Origin: Halomicrobium sp. LC1Hm
Lineage (GTDB): Archaea > Halobacteriota > Halobacteria > Halobacteriales > Haloarculaceae
DNA: 64,000 nt
Assembly (NCBI RefSeq): GCF_009617995.1
Contig: NZ_CP044129.1
Coordinates: forward strand, 2,542,001-2,606,000
Direction: 5' to 3'
The translations under genes were made by a program, and so were the position numbers. Shown here one piece after another: positions 15,412 through 24,034 of this stretch. Under the pieces are notes generated by a model that saw nothing but the letters and a program-made list of their open reading frames with translations, did not search any database and had not been told where the DNA came from. How positions within the stretch are numbered: position 1 is the first letter of the stretch; every line of letters begins with the position of its first letter.

Positions 15412-17031
15412 TCACTCCTCGTGGACCTGTGGGAGCGTGATCGTGACGGTCGTCCCGTCGTCGAGGGCGACGTCGATCGAGCCGTCGAGCCACTCGACGA
15501 CCCACTTGACGACCCACAGCCCCAGACCGGAGCCGTGTTCCGTCGGCGTCTCGACGAACGACTCGGTGAGCAATCGTCGCTCCACGTCGGGCAATCCGGG
15601 GCCGTCGTCGTCGACCGTGATCGAGACCGTCTCGGGCGTCGTGGTCACGTCGATCGACACCGTCGGCTCCGCGCAGCCGTGGATGATCGCGTTGCGGATC
15701 AGTTCGTCGACGACGACGCTGACGAGGTCGCCGTCGGGGACGAGGGCGCTCTCGGACGACCACTCCGTCGCGACGGTCGCGTCGGGGTACTCGGCCCGGA
15801 GGTCTGCGACCGTCTCCTCGACCAGCGGTCCGATCGGTCTGGGCGGGGACTCCGAGCGGTCCGTCCGGAGCGACGTCTCGACGATCCGTGCGTGATCTGC
15901 GAGCTTCAGCAGCGACTCGCCGCGACGTTTGATGAGGCTCGCGTCCTCGATCAGACGCTCCTCTTGTGCGGACTCTTCGATACGAGCGGCCGTCCCGGAG
16001 ACGACCGTCATCGCGTTCCGGAGATTGTGTCGGAGCACGCGGTTGAGGACGGTCACCTCGACGCGACGGCGAGCCAGCGTCTCGCTGAGTTCGTTGAAGT
16101 GTTCGGCGACGTTGGTCCACTCGGTCGGCCCCGACAGGGAGACCGTCGTGCCGTACTCGCCGGCCACCAGCGCGTTCAGCCCGCCCTGGAGACGCTCGAA
16201 GTTGGCGACGTACTCGCGATAGAGCCACCACCCGAACACCGACAGCGACGCGAGGACGAGCCCCAGCGTCCCGAGGCCCAGCAGCGTGATCGACCGGAGT
16301 TCCGACCGAACGGCGCTCTCGGTCCGTGTCGTCGACACCGTCCAGCCGGTCCGGTCGACGGTCGCGTTGGCGACGGCGACCGCCCCCTCGTCGCCCGGTT
16401 GAGGACCGCGCTGGTACAGCGTCGTGCCGTTGGCCGCGACGAGGACACCGCCCGCGGTGCTTTGCTCCTGGCGGATGGGTGCGAGGAAATCGCCCCGACG
16501 AACGTGAAACGCCGCGTTGAACGTCCCGACGATCGACCCACCGGAGTGGATCGGCGCACTGATCGTGACGATCCGGTTGCCACTCTCCGCGGAGACCGGT
16601 TGGCTGACGTACGTCTCGCCGGCCATCGCCCGCTGGAAGTACTCCCGATCGCCGAACTGCTGGCCGACGAGCGCGCGGGACTGAGCCGGCGCGGTTCCCT
16701 CGGAGTACAGTGCCGTCATCGTCCCGTTGGCGGCGATGACGGACGCACCGCTAAAGGAGGTCGACAGGACGAACGAACGGACCGACGCCGCCTGTCGCTG
16801 TGAGTGGTGGTCAGCCAGCGCCGGCGTCTCGGTCCACAGGCCGACCGTCTGGCCCTTCTCGGTGAGCAGTACGTCGAGCTGGGAGGCCATCGTCTCGCTG
16901 ACTCCTTCGAGAGCGGCCTCTTCCTGTGCGATGGTCGCATCGCGATACAGCGTGAAGCCGGCCAGCGAGAGCACCGAGAGCACCACCGTCAACACAAGGA
17001 ACGCGACGAGGAAGCGTCGCCGAAGTCGCAT
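15412..17031 (-). CDS. Membrane histidine kinase with extracytoplasmic Cache-like sensor
   Basis: 539 residues from ATG 17031. TM1 is at about 9-28, the external sensor at about 30-245 with a dCache-like pattern (FGDREYFQRAMAGETYVSQP, SAPIHSGGSIVGTF), and TM2 at about 249-269, then a HAMP-like linker. The phospho-acceptor H335 is in VLRHNLRNAMTVV. The ATPase domain has DELIRNAIIHG (N-box), DDDGPGLP (G1) and GSGLGLWVVKW (G2). The frame continues upstream to 17508, but that part is a shadow of the divergent gene. No response regulator is adjacent, which is usual in haloarchaea. The ligand may be a small metabolite or stress cue. Confidence 0.85.
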   Translation of the reverse strand: MRLRRRFLVAFLVLTVVLSVLSLAGFTLYRDATIAQEEAALEGVSETMASQLDVLLTEKGQTVGLWTETPALADHHSQRQAASVRSFVLSTSFSGASVIAANGTMTALYSEGTAPAQSRALVGQQFGDREYFQRAMAGETYVSQPVSAESGNRIVTISAPIHSGGSIVGTFNAAFHVRRGDFLAPIRQEQSTAGGVLVAANGTTLYQRGPQPGDEGAVAVANATVDRTGWTVSTTRTESAVRSELRSITLLGLGTLGLVLASLSVFGWWLYREYVANFERLQGGLNALVAGEYGTTVSLSGPTEWTNVAEHFNELSETLARRRVEVTVLNRVLRHNLRNAMTVVSGTAARIEESAQEERLIEDASLIKRRGESLLKLADHARIVETSLRTDRSESPPRPIGPLVEETVADLRAEYPDATVATEWSSESALVPDGDLVSVVVDELIRNAIIHGCAEPTVSIDVTTTPETVSITVDDDGPGLPDVERRLLTESFVETPTEHGSGLGLWVVKWVVEWLDGSIDVALDDGTTVTITLPQVHEE

Positions 17032-17113
17032 TGTCGGCAGTTTCGCCACGGAACACATAAAGAGTGGGGCCACGACGGCAGACATATTTTCCTGTGACCA
17101 GTAGGGTCGGGCG

Positions 17114-17767
17114 ATGAGCGAACTCGCGCGCGAGGCGGCGATCGATCGAGCCGTCGAAATCGTCGACGCCGTCGCCGAGCAGACCATGCCGGTACCGGTA
17201 CGGGAGGTCTGGGTGTACGGCGACGTGGCACTCGGACTCGATCCGATCGACCGACTCGACGTGTATCTGACGAAGGACATCCTGCTGCGCGACGACGCAG
17301 ACCGAGAGTCGGAGTTTCGCGAGCGACTGGGCGTCGAGGGCGTCGGCAAGACCGTCCGGGCGGCGTGGGCCGACGAGTACCCCGAGTACGTCCGTGCGAA
17401 CGCCTCGGGCCACGCCGCCCCTGAGCAGTGTCTGGCCGCGCACCTGTTAGAAGAGTCCGAACCGATCCACCTCGAAGTGTGCAACGCCTCCTTCGAGGAC
17501 AACGTCACCCAGCGCCTGAAGGGAGCCCGCGCACGCGGGAACTACGAACAGCTGCTCGATCCCCGCGGGGTCTGTCTGTGGGCCGAGGGCCAGCGCAGCG
17601 ACTCGGCCGTCCGCAAGCTCCGGGAGAGCGAACTCGCATTTCCCACGCTGTCTGGCGCACTCGAAACGCTGGGTATGGACGCGACGGAAGCCGGCGAGGC
17701 CGCCGACGCCGTCCGAGAGTACCGGGAGCGACAGAGCGGAACGACGGTCCGGGGCGACGTGGTCTGA
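17114..17767 (+). CDS. Conserved haloarchaeal protein with nucleotidyltransferase-like start
   Basis: 217 residues, soluble. Residues 26-55 (VREVWVYGDVALGLDPIDRLDVYL) recall the G[GS]-x-D-x-D pattern of minimal nucleotidyltransferases (strand, YGDxALG, then LDVYLTKD), but the fit is partial. The rest is helical with Cys residues (EQCLAAHLL, HLEVCNASF). I have the impression of a DUF restricted to haloarchaea and know no function. It is divergent from the histidine kinase across 82 bases, which may share a control region. Confidence 0.55.
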   Translation: MSELAREAAIDRAVEIVDAVAEQTMPVPVREVWVYGDVALGLDPIDRLDVYLTKDILLRDDADRESEFRERLGVEGVGKTVRAAWADEYPEYVRANASGHAAPEQCLAAHLLEESEPIHLEVCNASFEDNVTQRLKGARARGNYEQLLDPRGVCLWAEGQRSDSAVRKLRESELAFPTLSGALETLGMDATEAGEAADAVREYRERQSGTTVRGDVV

Positions 17768-17879
17768 GACCGGAACTGGAGCCACGGACGCGTGCTTGCG
17801 ACCGTTGCCGAACGGGTCTCCGGACACGAACGACCGGCGACGCCGTAACTATTTTGCGCCGGGCCGTGAATCGCCGACG

Positions 17880-18296
17880 ATGAGTCAGTCCCTCCACCTC
17901 GCGATCCGAACCGTCCACGTCCTCGCGATGGCGCTGCTGGTCGGCGGCGCGGCCGGGCTCTGGGCCGCGGCCCGGCGGCGCGTCGACGACCTCCACGTGC
18001 TGGCGAGACGCTACGAGTGGCTCTTCTGGGCCGCGCTGGGCGTGTTGGTCGTCACTGGCGTCGGCAACCTCGGTGCGCTCGGTGCGCCCGGCCCCGGCAC
18101 TCGCTGGGGGCAGACGCTGCTCGCGAAGCTCGTGGTCGTCGCGCTGTTCGTCCTCGGCTCGGCCGTCAGGACGCTGGCCGTCACCCGGACCGACCGCTCG
18201 ACGCCACTCGCCGCCTGGGGTCGGCGGGCGTACGGGCTGACGACGGTGACACTGCTCGGACTCGTCGTCCTGGCGGAGGTGCTGGCCCATGGCTGA
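17880..18296 (+). CDS. CopD-like four-helix membrane protein
   Basis: 138 residues from ATG 17880 with four predicted membrane helices (about 7-27, 46-66, 78-98 and 112-132). The first helix LAIRTVHVLAMALLVGGAAG has the His-containing pattern of CopD-type domains involved in copper or haem-linked membrane functions. No N-terminal CopC domain is fused. It overlaps the next gene by 8 bases, so they form a two-gene membrane operon. Confidence 0.6.
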   Translation: MSQSLHLAIRTVHVLAMALLVGGAAGLWAAARRRVDDLHVLARRYEWLFWAALGVLVVTGVGNLGALGAPGPGTRWGQTLLAKLVVVALFVLGSAVRTLAVTRTDRSTPLAAWGRRAYGLTTVTLLGLVVLAEVLAHG

Positions 18297-18813
18297 GACC
18301 GCGGCCGCGTCCCGGACCACGCGCGAGACGGTCGGACGACCGACGACGACGCTCACCGCGTGGACGCTCGCGACCACGAACACGGTGGGGTTCGTCCTCG
18401 CCGTACTGGTCCCCGCCTACGCCAGCGGCGGGCTCTCGGACGTGTTGCCCTCGCTGAACACGGCGGTCGGCGTCGTGGCGTTTCTCGCCCTCTGGCTGGT
18501 CGTCGGCGTGACGACTCACTGGCTGCTTGGCCACGTCGACCCGTCCAGTGACTCGGCGGTTCGGCTGACGCTGTGGGCCGGGAGCTGCGGGGCTCTCGCC
18601 GGCGTCGTCTTCCTGGTCGGGATCGTCGTCGGGCTCGGCGTCCCGGCGGCAGTCGTCGGCTCGTTCGGACTGCGGACGGTCGTCCTGCTGGCGGCCGTCG
18701 GGACGCCGATCGCCGCCATCGTGGGAGCCGTCGTCGGCGTCGCGGCGGGACTGCTCGACGTGGTCTTGCTCCGGATCGCCGACCGCGTCACTCCCCGGTC
18801 CGACCGACGGTGA
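18289..18813 (+). CDS. Four-helix membrane protein, unknown
   Basis: 174 residues. Hydrophobic segments at about 22-46, 58-80, 92-118 and 125-160; the N-terminal 20 residues are Ala/Thr/Arg-rich and the end is basic (RVTPRSDRR). No conserved motif recognised. It is translationally coupled to the CopD-like gene (overlap 18289-18296), and its last 26 bases overlap the convergent methyltransferase gene. Confidence 0.6.
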   Translation: MAETAAASRTTRETVGRPTTTLTAWTLATTNTVGFVLAVLVPAYASGGLSDVLPSLNTAVGVVAFLALWLVVGVTTHWLLGHVDPSSDSAVRLTLWAGSCGALAGVVFLVGIVVGLGVPAAVVGSFGLRTVVLLAAVGTPIAAIVGAVVGVAAGLLDVVLLRIADRVTPRSDRR

Positions 18814-19579
18814 CGAAGAAGGGGACCGTCTCGGTTCGCTCGTACTCGCCGGCACCCATCTGATCGATCACGTCCCGGCCCATCGACCGCCAGGCTTCCC
18901 GGAGCCGGTCGAACTCGTCGTCGGGGACCGACGCGGCCAGCACGTCGGCCCGGTCGGCCAGCCCCGCGCCGGTCGCCTTGCGCTGTGCCGCGGTGAGTGC
19001 GGCCTCCGAGTACGGCGGCGTGACGGTGAGTCGCTGATCGTACCGCCGCGTCGAGACCACGTCCAGCCCGGCGTCGGGAAAGAGATCGGCCGCGCGCGCT
19101 CCGAGCGCCACGTCGGTGTCGACGCCGTCGAGGTAGAGCCGGCGCGCCCGTCTGGCCAGCGTCGGTTCGGCGTCGACGGTCGACTCGACGCTGACGGCGC
19201 TGTTGTCCGGTTCGATGACGGCGACGCGGTCGCTGGCGACTCTGGCGAACTCCGCGAGTGCCGCCGCGGGCTCCGGGAGGTTGATCAGGAGCGCCTGACA
19301 CACCACGAGGTCGACGGCGTCGTCCGCGAATGGCAGTCGCGTGGCGTCGCCGCGAACGACCGGCTGGCGAACGGTCGACAGCAACGCCTCGTCGGCGTCG
19401 ACGCCGATCACGTCGCCGGGCGACTCCTCGCGGAGCACCGCGGTGAGTTCGCCGCTGCCACAGCCGACGTCGAGCACTCGCTGGGCGGTGTCGAGTTCGA
19501 GATCGGCGAGCGCCTCGCGGGAGTCGCCCCACATGCCCCGGCGCGTGCGTTCGAGGTAGTCGGCGTCGAATCTGCGCAC
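18788..19579 (-). CDS. Class I SAM-dependent methyltransferase
   Basis: 263 residues. Motif I is VLDVGCGSGELTAVLRE (about residues 34-50), motif II GVDADEALL, motif III VRGDATRLPFADDAVD, and motif IV DLVVCQALLINLPEP. This is the UbiE/Methyltransf_11 pattern used on small molecules. The C-terminal half (DQRLTVTPPYSEAALTAAQR) would shape the acceptor pocket; the substrate is unknown. It is convergent with the membrane operon, the 3' ends overlapping by 26 bases. Confidence 0.8.
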   Translation of the reverse strand: MRRFDADYLERTRRGMWGDSREALADLELDTAQRVLDVGCGSGELTAVLREESPGDVIGVDADEALLSTVRQPVVRGDATRLPFADDAVDLVVCQALLINLPEPAAALAEFARVASDRVAVIEPDNSAVSVESTVDAEPTLARRARRLYLDGVDTDVALGARAADLFPDAGLDVVSTRRYDQRLTVTPPYSEAALTAAQRKATGAGLADRADVLAASVPDDEFDRLREAWRSMGRDVIDQMGAGEYERTETVPFFVTVGRTGE

Positions 19580-19616
19580 GCCCGGGGTTGTCGTGCGACC
19601 GGCAAAAGGAGCCCGG

Positions 19617-20360
19617 TCACGCGCGTCGGAGCAGTAGCCGGTCGGCAGCCAGATTCTCCAAGACGGCGTGGGGGCCGCCGATCCAGTGACGACCGTCGTC
19701 TTCGACGAGGATCGAGTTCTCGATGGGCAATGAGGAAGACGCGGGGTACACCATCCGCTGGTGGACGTTCAGGACGCGACCGTCGACGGTGCGTTCGGCC
19801 CCGGTCTCCGGATCGTGGCCGGTCGCGCGGCATCGGATCGCCACGTCGTCGCGGAGACACAGCGCGACGTTCGTCACCGCCTGTCGGATGCCGTCGTACG
19901 TCGCGGGCAGGTCGGGCACGTCCGCGGCGTGGATCTCCGACGCGAACATCCAGAAGTTCGTGACGAAGTCCCGGTAGAATCCGTGAGCGACCTCCTGGAA
20001 GTCGAAGGTGCCGACGACGTCGTCCGGGCTGTCGCCGGTGATCGACGATCCGTTGCCGATCAGGCCCCGCTCGTTGTCGACACAGCAGAACACGGGCGCG
20101 ATGTCCTCCGATCTGCGTGCGACCGTCGAACAGTTCGCCAGCGACGGCAGTTCGCGTTCCGAGCGCTCGTCGTGTGGCGGGTCCCAGACCAACACGAGGA
20201 CGAGCAGCCCACGGTCGACGGCCGCCGAGAGCGTCGCTTCGAGCTCCGGCAACGCCGTGTGTGGCACCGAGAGAGCGACTTCCGACGCCGCACCGTCGAC
20301 CAGGGCTCGAATCCGGTCGAGGATGGCGTCGCGCTCGATCACCTCGGTGTCGACAGTCAT
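19617..20360 (-). CDS. TrmB-like effector domain without its HTH
   Basis: 247 residues from ATG 20360 (MTVDTEVIERDAILDRIRAL). The chain matches the C-terminal part of TrmB-family regulators. A phospholipase-D-like alpha/beta segment (ASEVALSVPHTALPELEATL, VLVLVWDP) leads to a sugar-binding-type domain with the block FCCVDNERGLIGNG and a TFDFQEVAHGFYRDF segment. The usual N-terminal winged helix is missing, and the upstream frame (to 20507) does not encode one. It may sense a ligand without binding DNA, or partner a separate HTH protein. It diverges from a sensor kinase across about 90 bases. Confidence 0.7.
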   Translation of the reverse strand: MTVDTEVIERDAILDRIRALVDGAASEVALSVPHTALPELEATLSAAVDRGLLVLVLVWDPPHDERSERELPSLANCSTVARRSEDIAPVFCCVDNERGLIGNGSSITGDSPDDVVGTFDFQEVAHGFYRDFVTNFWMFASEIHAADVPDLPATYDGIRQAVTNVALCLRDDVAIRCRATGHDPETGAERTVDGRVLNVHQRMVYPASSSLPIENSILVEDDGRHWIGGPHAVLENLAADRLLLRRA

Positions 20361-20452
20361 CACTGACAACAGGTACCAGATGCCGATAAAACCACCTATC
20401 ACCGAGGGTGATAGAGCACACGTTTTTATCGCTTGGATTCGGCAGTTCCCGC

Positions 20453-21988
20453 ATGGACGAGGGGACGACGGTGCTGTACGTGGGGGGATACGGTAGCACC
20501 GAGCCACGAGACCACCTCGAAGCCGCGGGGTTCGAGGTCGAGAGCGTCGTCGGAGCGGCCGACGCGCGGGCTGCTCTCCGAGAGAACCGATCGATCGAGG
20601 TCTGTGTCACCAGATACGAGGTCCCGCGCGCCGACGGGATCGAGTTCCAGGGCGGGCTCGCGGTCGTCGACGTCGTCGAGGCCGAGCGGCCATCGCTCCC
20701 GGTGATCCTCTTTACCCGGATGGCCAACCGAGACGTGGCACGCGAGGTCTCGGGCCGGGACCTGTTCGACTACATCCCGATCCAGTCGGGCGACGCGCCC
20801 TACGACCGACTGGTCCGGCGCACTCGAACGGCCGCGCGTCGGTACCGAACCGACCGGCGCGTCGAACAGCTGTCGCGGATCAACGAGATCGTCCGGGACG
20901 TGAACCGCGAACTCGTCCGCGCCGACGACCGCGAAGCCGTCGAGCGAGCGGTCTGTGAGGAACTCACACAGCGGGGTGCCTACGAGTTCGCCCGGTTCGA
21001 GGGCGGCGACGGGACCACGGCCCACGGCGACGAGGCCGACGGCGGGACGATCGACCCGGACGCCCTCGCGAGCCACCTCGGGGAGAGCGGGCCGGGCGTC
21101 GTCGATCTGGACGAACGCTGGCAGCCCTACACCGCGGGCATCGTCGTCCCCGTCGCCATAGACGGGGTCGAATACGGCCGAGTGTTGCTGTGTACGACCC
21201 GTCCGGACGCCCTCGACGAGACCGAGCAGGAAGTGCTCGGAGAGCTGGGCGAGACGATCGCCGACGCGCTCGACGCCATCGAGACCCAGCAACAGCTGGC
21301 CGTCCGCGAGCGAGAGCTGGCAGAGCAGAACCGCCGGCTCGAACGGTTCGCCTCGATCGCCAGCCACGACCTCCGGAACCCCCTCCAGGTCGCCGACGGC
21401 TACGTCCAGCAGCTCCGCGAGGAGTCCGACGACGAGCGCCTCGACGAGATCAGCCAGGCGCTTGGACGCATCGGCACCATCATCGACGACGTGCTCGCGC
21501 TGGCCCGGAGCGGCGACGGTGCGATGACGAAGACGGCCGTCGACCTGACGGCGGCCGTCGAGCGGGCCTGGGAGACGGTCGACACCGGCGACGCGACCCT
21601 GGAGTGTGCGGTGTCGGGGACGGTCCAGGCCGACGAGGACCGTCTCGCGCGACTCTTCGAGAACCTGTTTCGCAACGCCATGGAGCACGGCCTCACGGCG
21701 TCGGCGAGCCGGGGTCGGCGAGACGACGGCACTGACACGGACCTGACCGTCCGCGTCGTCCCGGCCGAGAACGGCTTCGCGGTCGAGGACGACGGCGTCG
21801 GCATTCCGCGAGAGAAGCGAGAGTCCGTCGTCGAGCTTGGCCACTCGGAGGGCGGCGGGACGGGTCTCGGACTGGCGATCGTGGCCCGAATCGCCGAGGC
21901 ACACGACTGGACGGTCACCGTCGAGGAGAGCGATGCCGGCGGTGCCCGGTTCGTCTTCGCCGTCGGCGAGTCGGTGTCGGGCGCGTAG
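20453..21988 (+). CDS. Soluble histidine kinase with degenerate receiver and GAF domain
   Basis: 511 residues from ATG 20453. Residues 1-125 are a receiver-like domain whose phospho-acceptor is lost (CVTRYEVPRADGIE has Arg where the Asp of 'SDYxMP' belongs). A GAF-like domain follows (about 140-275), then a coiled linker and HisKA with H305 in IASHDLRNPLQVADGY. The ATPase domain has ENLFRNAMEHG, EDDGVGIP and GGTGLGLAIV. No membrane segment. This resembles haloarchaeal bat/light- or redox-linked kinases in domain order, but the ligand is unknown. TATA-like GTTTTTATCGC is about 25 bases before the start. An earlier ATG at 20408 lies before the TATA and is rejected. Confidence 0.85.
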   Translation: MDEGTTVLYVGGYGSTEPRDHLEAAGFEVESVVGAADARAALRENRSIEVCVTRYEVPRADGIEFQGGLAVVDVVEAERPSLPVILFTRMANRDVAREVSGRDLFDYIPIQSGDAPYDRLVRRTRTAARRYRTDRRVEQLSRINEIVRDVNRELVRADDREAVERAVCEELTQRGAYEFARFEGGDGTTAHGDEADGGTIDPDALASHLGESGPGVVDLDERWQPYTAGIVVPVAIDGVEYGRVLLCTTRPDALDETEQEVLGELGETIADALDAIETQQQLAVRERELAEQNRRLERFASIASHDLRNPLQVADGYVQQLREESDDERLDEISQALGRIGTIIDDVLALARSGDGAMTKTAVDLTAAVERAWETVDTGDATLECAVSGTVQADEDRLARLFENLFRNAMEHGLTASASRGRRDDGTDTDLTVRVVPAENGFAVEDDGVGIPREKRESVVELGHSEGGGTGLGLAIVARIAEAHDWTVTVEESDAGGARFVFAVGESVSGA

Positions 21989-22027
21989 GTGTCGGCCGAG
22001 CGCGCGCCGTCGCGGTTCGCTCCGCTG

Positions 22028-22858
22028 TCAGGCGTTGCCCAGCTCCCTGGCCCGTTCGATGTTCCACTCGAAGCCCCGGCCGTCTTCGGTCGGGGTCTCC
22101 AGGACGAAAGGCACGTCTTCGAGGGCGTCGTGGGTCAACAGCGCGGCCATCCCCTCCTCGCCGATGTAGCCCTCGCCGAGATGGGCGTGTTCGTCCTTGT
22201 TGGTGCCACACTCGTGTTTCGAGTCGTTGAGGTGGATGCAAGCGAGGTTGTCGAGTCCGACCACGTCGTCGAACTCGGCGACGGTCTCGGCGACGCCGTC
22301 GGCCGTCGAGATGTCGTAGCCCGCGGCGAAGGCGTGGGCCGTGTCGACACAGACTTCGAGGTCCTGCTCGGAGCGGTCGAGCACTTCGGCGAGATGTTCG
22401 AACTCGCCGCCGAGTTTCGTCCCGCTGCCGGCATCGGACTCGACGAGCACCGTGACGCCGTCGGGAATCGTCAGTTCGTCCAGGGCGCTGGCGGCGTTGT
22501 CGAGCCCGCCCTCGACGCCGGCTCCCGTGTGAGCACCGAGGTGGACGTTGACGTACTCGACGCCGAGCTTGTCGGCGGCGTCGACCTCCTTTTGCATCGA
22601 GTCGATCGACTTCGCCCGGAGGTCGTCTTTGGGGGTACAGAGGTTGACGAGGTACGACGAGTGGATGACCCACGGGCCGACGCCGTGTTCGTCGCTGCGT
22701 TCGCGGAACTGTTCGGCCTCCTCGTCCTCGATGTTCGGGTCCTCCCAGACCTGTGGCGAGTGGCTGAAGATCTGGCCGCAGTTCCCACCGTAGTCGACCT
22801 GTTCGTCGACGGCGTTGTACGCTCCGCCGGCGATCGAGGTGTGTGCTCCGACGCGCAT
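22028..22858 (-). CDS. nfo: Endonuclease IV (AP endonuclease)
   Basis: 276 residues from [17 protein letters not shown]. Zinc-ligand blocks of the AP endonuclease 2 family are in order: [87 protein letters not shown] and FVLETP. It cleaves DNA 5' of abasic sites in base-excision repair using three zinc ions. Length is normal (about 280). It stands alone; the longer frame to 23050 has no added domain. Confidence 0.95.
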   Translation of the reverse strand: MRVGAHTSIAGGAYNAVDEQVDYGGNCGQIFSHSPQVWEDPNIEDEEAEQFRERSDEHGVGPWVIHSSYLVNLCTPKDDLRAKSIDSMQKEVDAADKLGVEYVNVHLGAHTGAGVEGGLDNAASALDELTIPDGVTVLVESDAGSGTKLGGEFEHLAEVLDRSEQDLEVCVDTAHAFAAGYDISTADGVAETVAEFDDVVGLDNLACIHLNDSKHECGTNKDEHAHLGEGYIGEEGMAALLTHDALEDVPFVLETPTEDGRGFEWNIERARELGNA

Positions 22859-23000
22859 ACCGGTGGATACGGACGGTCGATCAAAGCACTTCCGAAGGCA
22901 CCGCCGGGAGGCTCGAAGCCGAGGACACCGACGCGGCGCTGATCCGGGAGTCCCTGCGAGCGACGAGCGAGAGACTCGTCGTCGAGGCCGGCGGCTCCTG

Positions 23001-23080
23001 ATACTGCCGGCTGTCCGTCTGTGACGCATTTCGCGACCCCGTGGTCGCAAATCGCTTGCAACAGTGACAGCCGGCAGTAT
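23001..23080. repeat. 80-bp palindromic dispersed element, copy 3
   Basis: Ends ATACTGCCGGCTGT and ACAGCCGGCAGTAT are perfect inverted repeats. The centre differs from the other copies (GCGACCCCGTGGTCGC), yet it still pairs: a compensatory change that keeps the hairpin. It follows the stop of the lipoate-ligase gene at 23088. Confidence 0.9.
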
Positions 23081-23087
23081 GAGGCTG

Positions 23088-23918
23088 TCAGGCCGTCGGA
23101 TCCGTCCGCTCGCGGGTCCAGGACTCCGTCCCGAACTTCTCGCTCACGCGCTCGCGCGCACGCGAACTGATTTCGGTTGGCCACGACGTTTCCGTGACGG
23201 TCCCACCGAGCGTCGTCTCGACCCACTCGCGGAGTGTGTCACGGAGCGTCGCGACGGCCGCCGAGCGCGAGCGGTCGACGTACTCCTCGATGCCGCCGAC
23301 CCGATCGGCGAACGCGTCCGGTTCCGGCTCGCCGGTGAAACAGGCACAGTGGCGCGCCGGGGTCGTCTCGAAGGTGAGCGAGCCGTGTTGCACGACGGCG
23401 TCGCGCTGTCGGTACTGGGCGTTGCCGCTGATCTTGCGCCCGTCCGGGCCGACCACGTCGTGTGCCGGGTGCAACGCCCGGAGGTAACAGGCGGGCTGGT
23501 ACACGGCCGGTCGCTCGTCGCTCGCGAAGGCCGCGTCGACCCCCATTCCCTCGAAGGCATCGAGGATCGGCTCACAGAGCAGTTCGTAACACGCCAGCAG
23601 GTCGCCCGGAACGGCGTCGCCGGGCACGACGATCGAGTACGAGATGTCGCCGTCGGCGTCGTGGTAGATCGCGCCCCCGCCCGTGGGTCGGCGCGTGACG
23701 GTGATCCCCTCGCGCTCGCAGTAGTCCCAGTCGATCGTCGCCGGGTCCTGGTTGTAGCCAAGCGAGAGCGTGCTGGGCTCCCAGCGGTAGAGTCGAACCG
23801 TCGCCAGGCCGCCGTCGGCGACCGTCTCGGCGGTGACCTCGTCCAGCGCCATGTTCGTCGGCCCGTCGTGTGCGCGTTCGTCGACGAACCGCCACGACAG
23901 GTCCCCCAGATCGGTCAT
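23088..23918 (-). CDS. Lipoate-protein ligase A family protein
   Basis: 276 residues from ATG 23918 ([20 protein letters not shown]). Blocks of the biotin/lipoyl ligase fold are present: [24 protein letters not shown] (the RRxTGGG substrate loop, near residue 75), DISYSIVVP, and the Lys-containing [22 protein letters not shown] (lipoyl-AMP Lys near residue 150). It attaches lipoate or octanoate to E2/GcvH domains. A near-perfect TATA (TATATAAAT, 23972-23980) in the divergent gap to nuoCD may serve this strand also. Confidence 0.85.
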   Translation of the reverse strand: MTDLGDLSWRFVDERAHDGPTNMALDEVTAETVADGGLATVRLYRWEPSTLSLGYNQDPATIDWDYCEREGITVTRRPTGGGAIYHDADGDISYSIVVPGDAVPGDLLACYELLCEPILDAFEGMGVDAAFASDERPAVYQPACYLRALHPAHDVVGPDGRKISGNAQYRQRDAVVQHGSLTFETTPARHCACFTGEPEPDAFADRVGGIEEYVDRSRSAAVATLRDTLREWVETTLGGTVTETSWPTEISSRARERVSEKFGTESWTRERTDPTA

Positions 23919-23971
23919 GGGGCGGCCTACGGCCGGAGCCCCGAAAGCGGTTGTGGGCGGCGTCGGGGACG

Positions 23972-23980
23972 TATATAAAT
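23972..23980 (+). promoter_or_regulatory. Strong TATA element in the lplA-like / nuoCD divergent gap
   Basis: TATATAAAT is 55 bases before the nuoCD-like ATG and 54 bases before the divergent ligase ATG. It is close to symmetric, so it may serve both directions with short leaders of about 28 nt. Confidence 0.55.
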
Positions 23981-24034
23981 CGGCCTCGCAATCGAGGCAC
24001 AACGCCGAGGCCCGTCCCCGGCGTACCGCTCGAC

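Noticed and set aside
22859-23000. Plus-strand peptide [20 protein letters not shown] before the repeat
   Set aside because: It looks protein-like but has no start codon or family match; it could be a gene remnant, too short to call.
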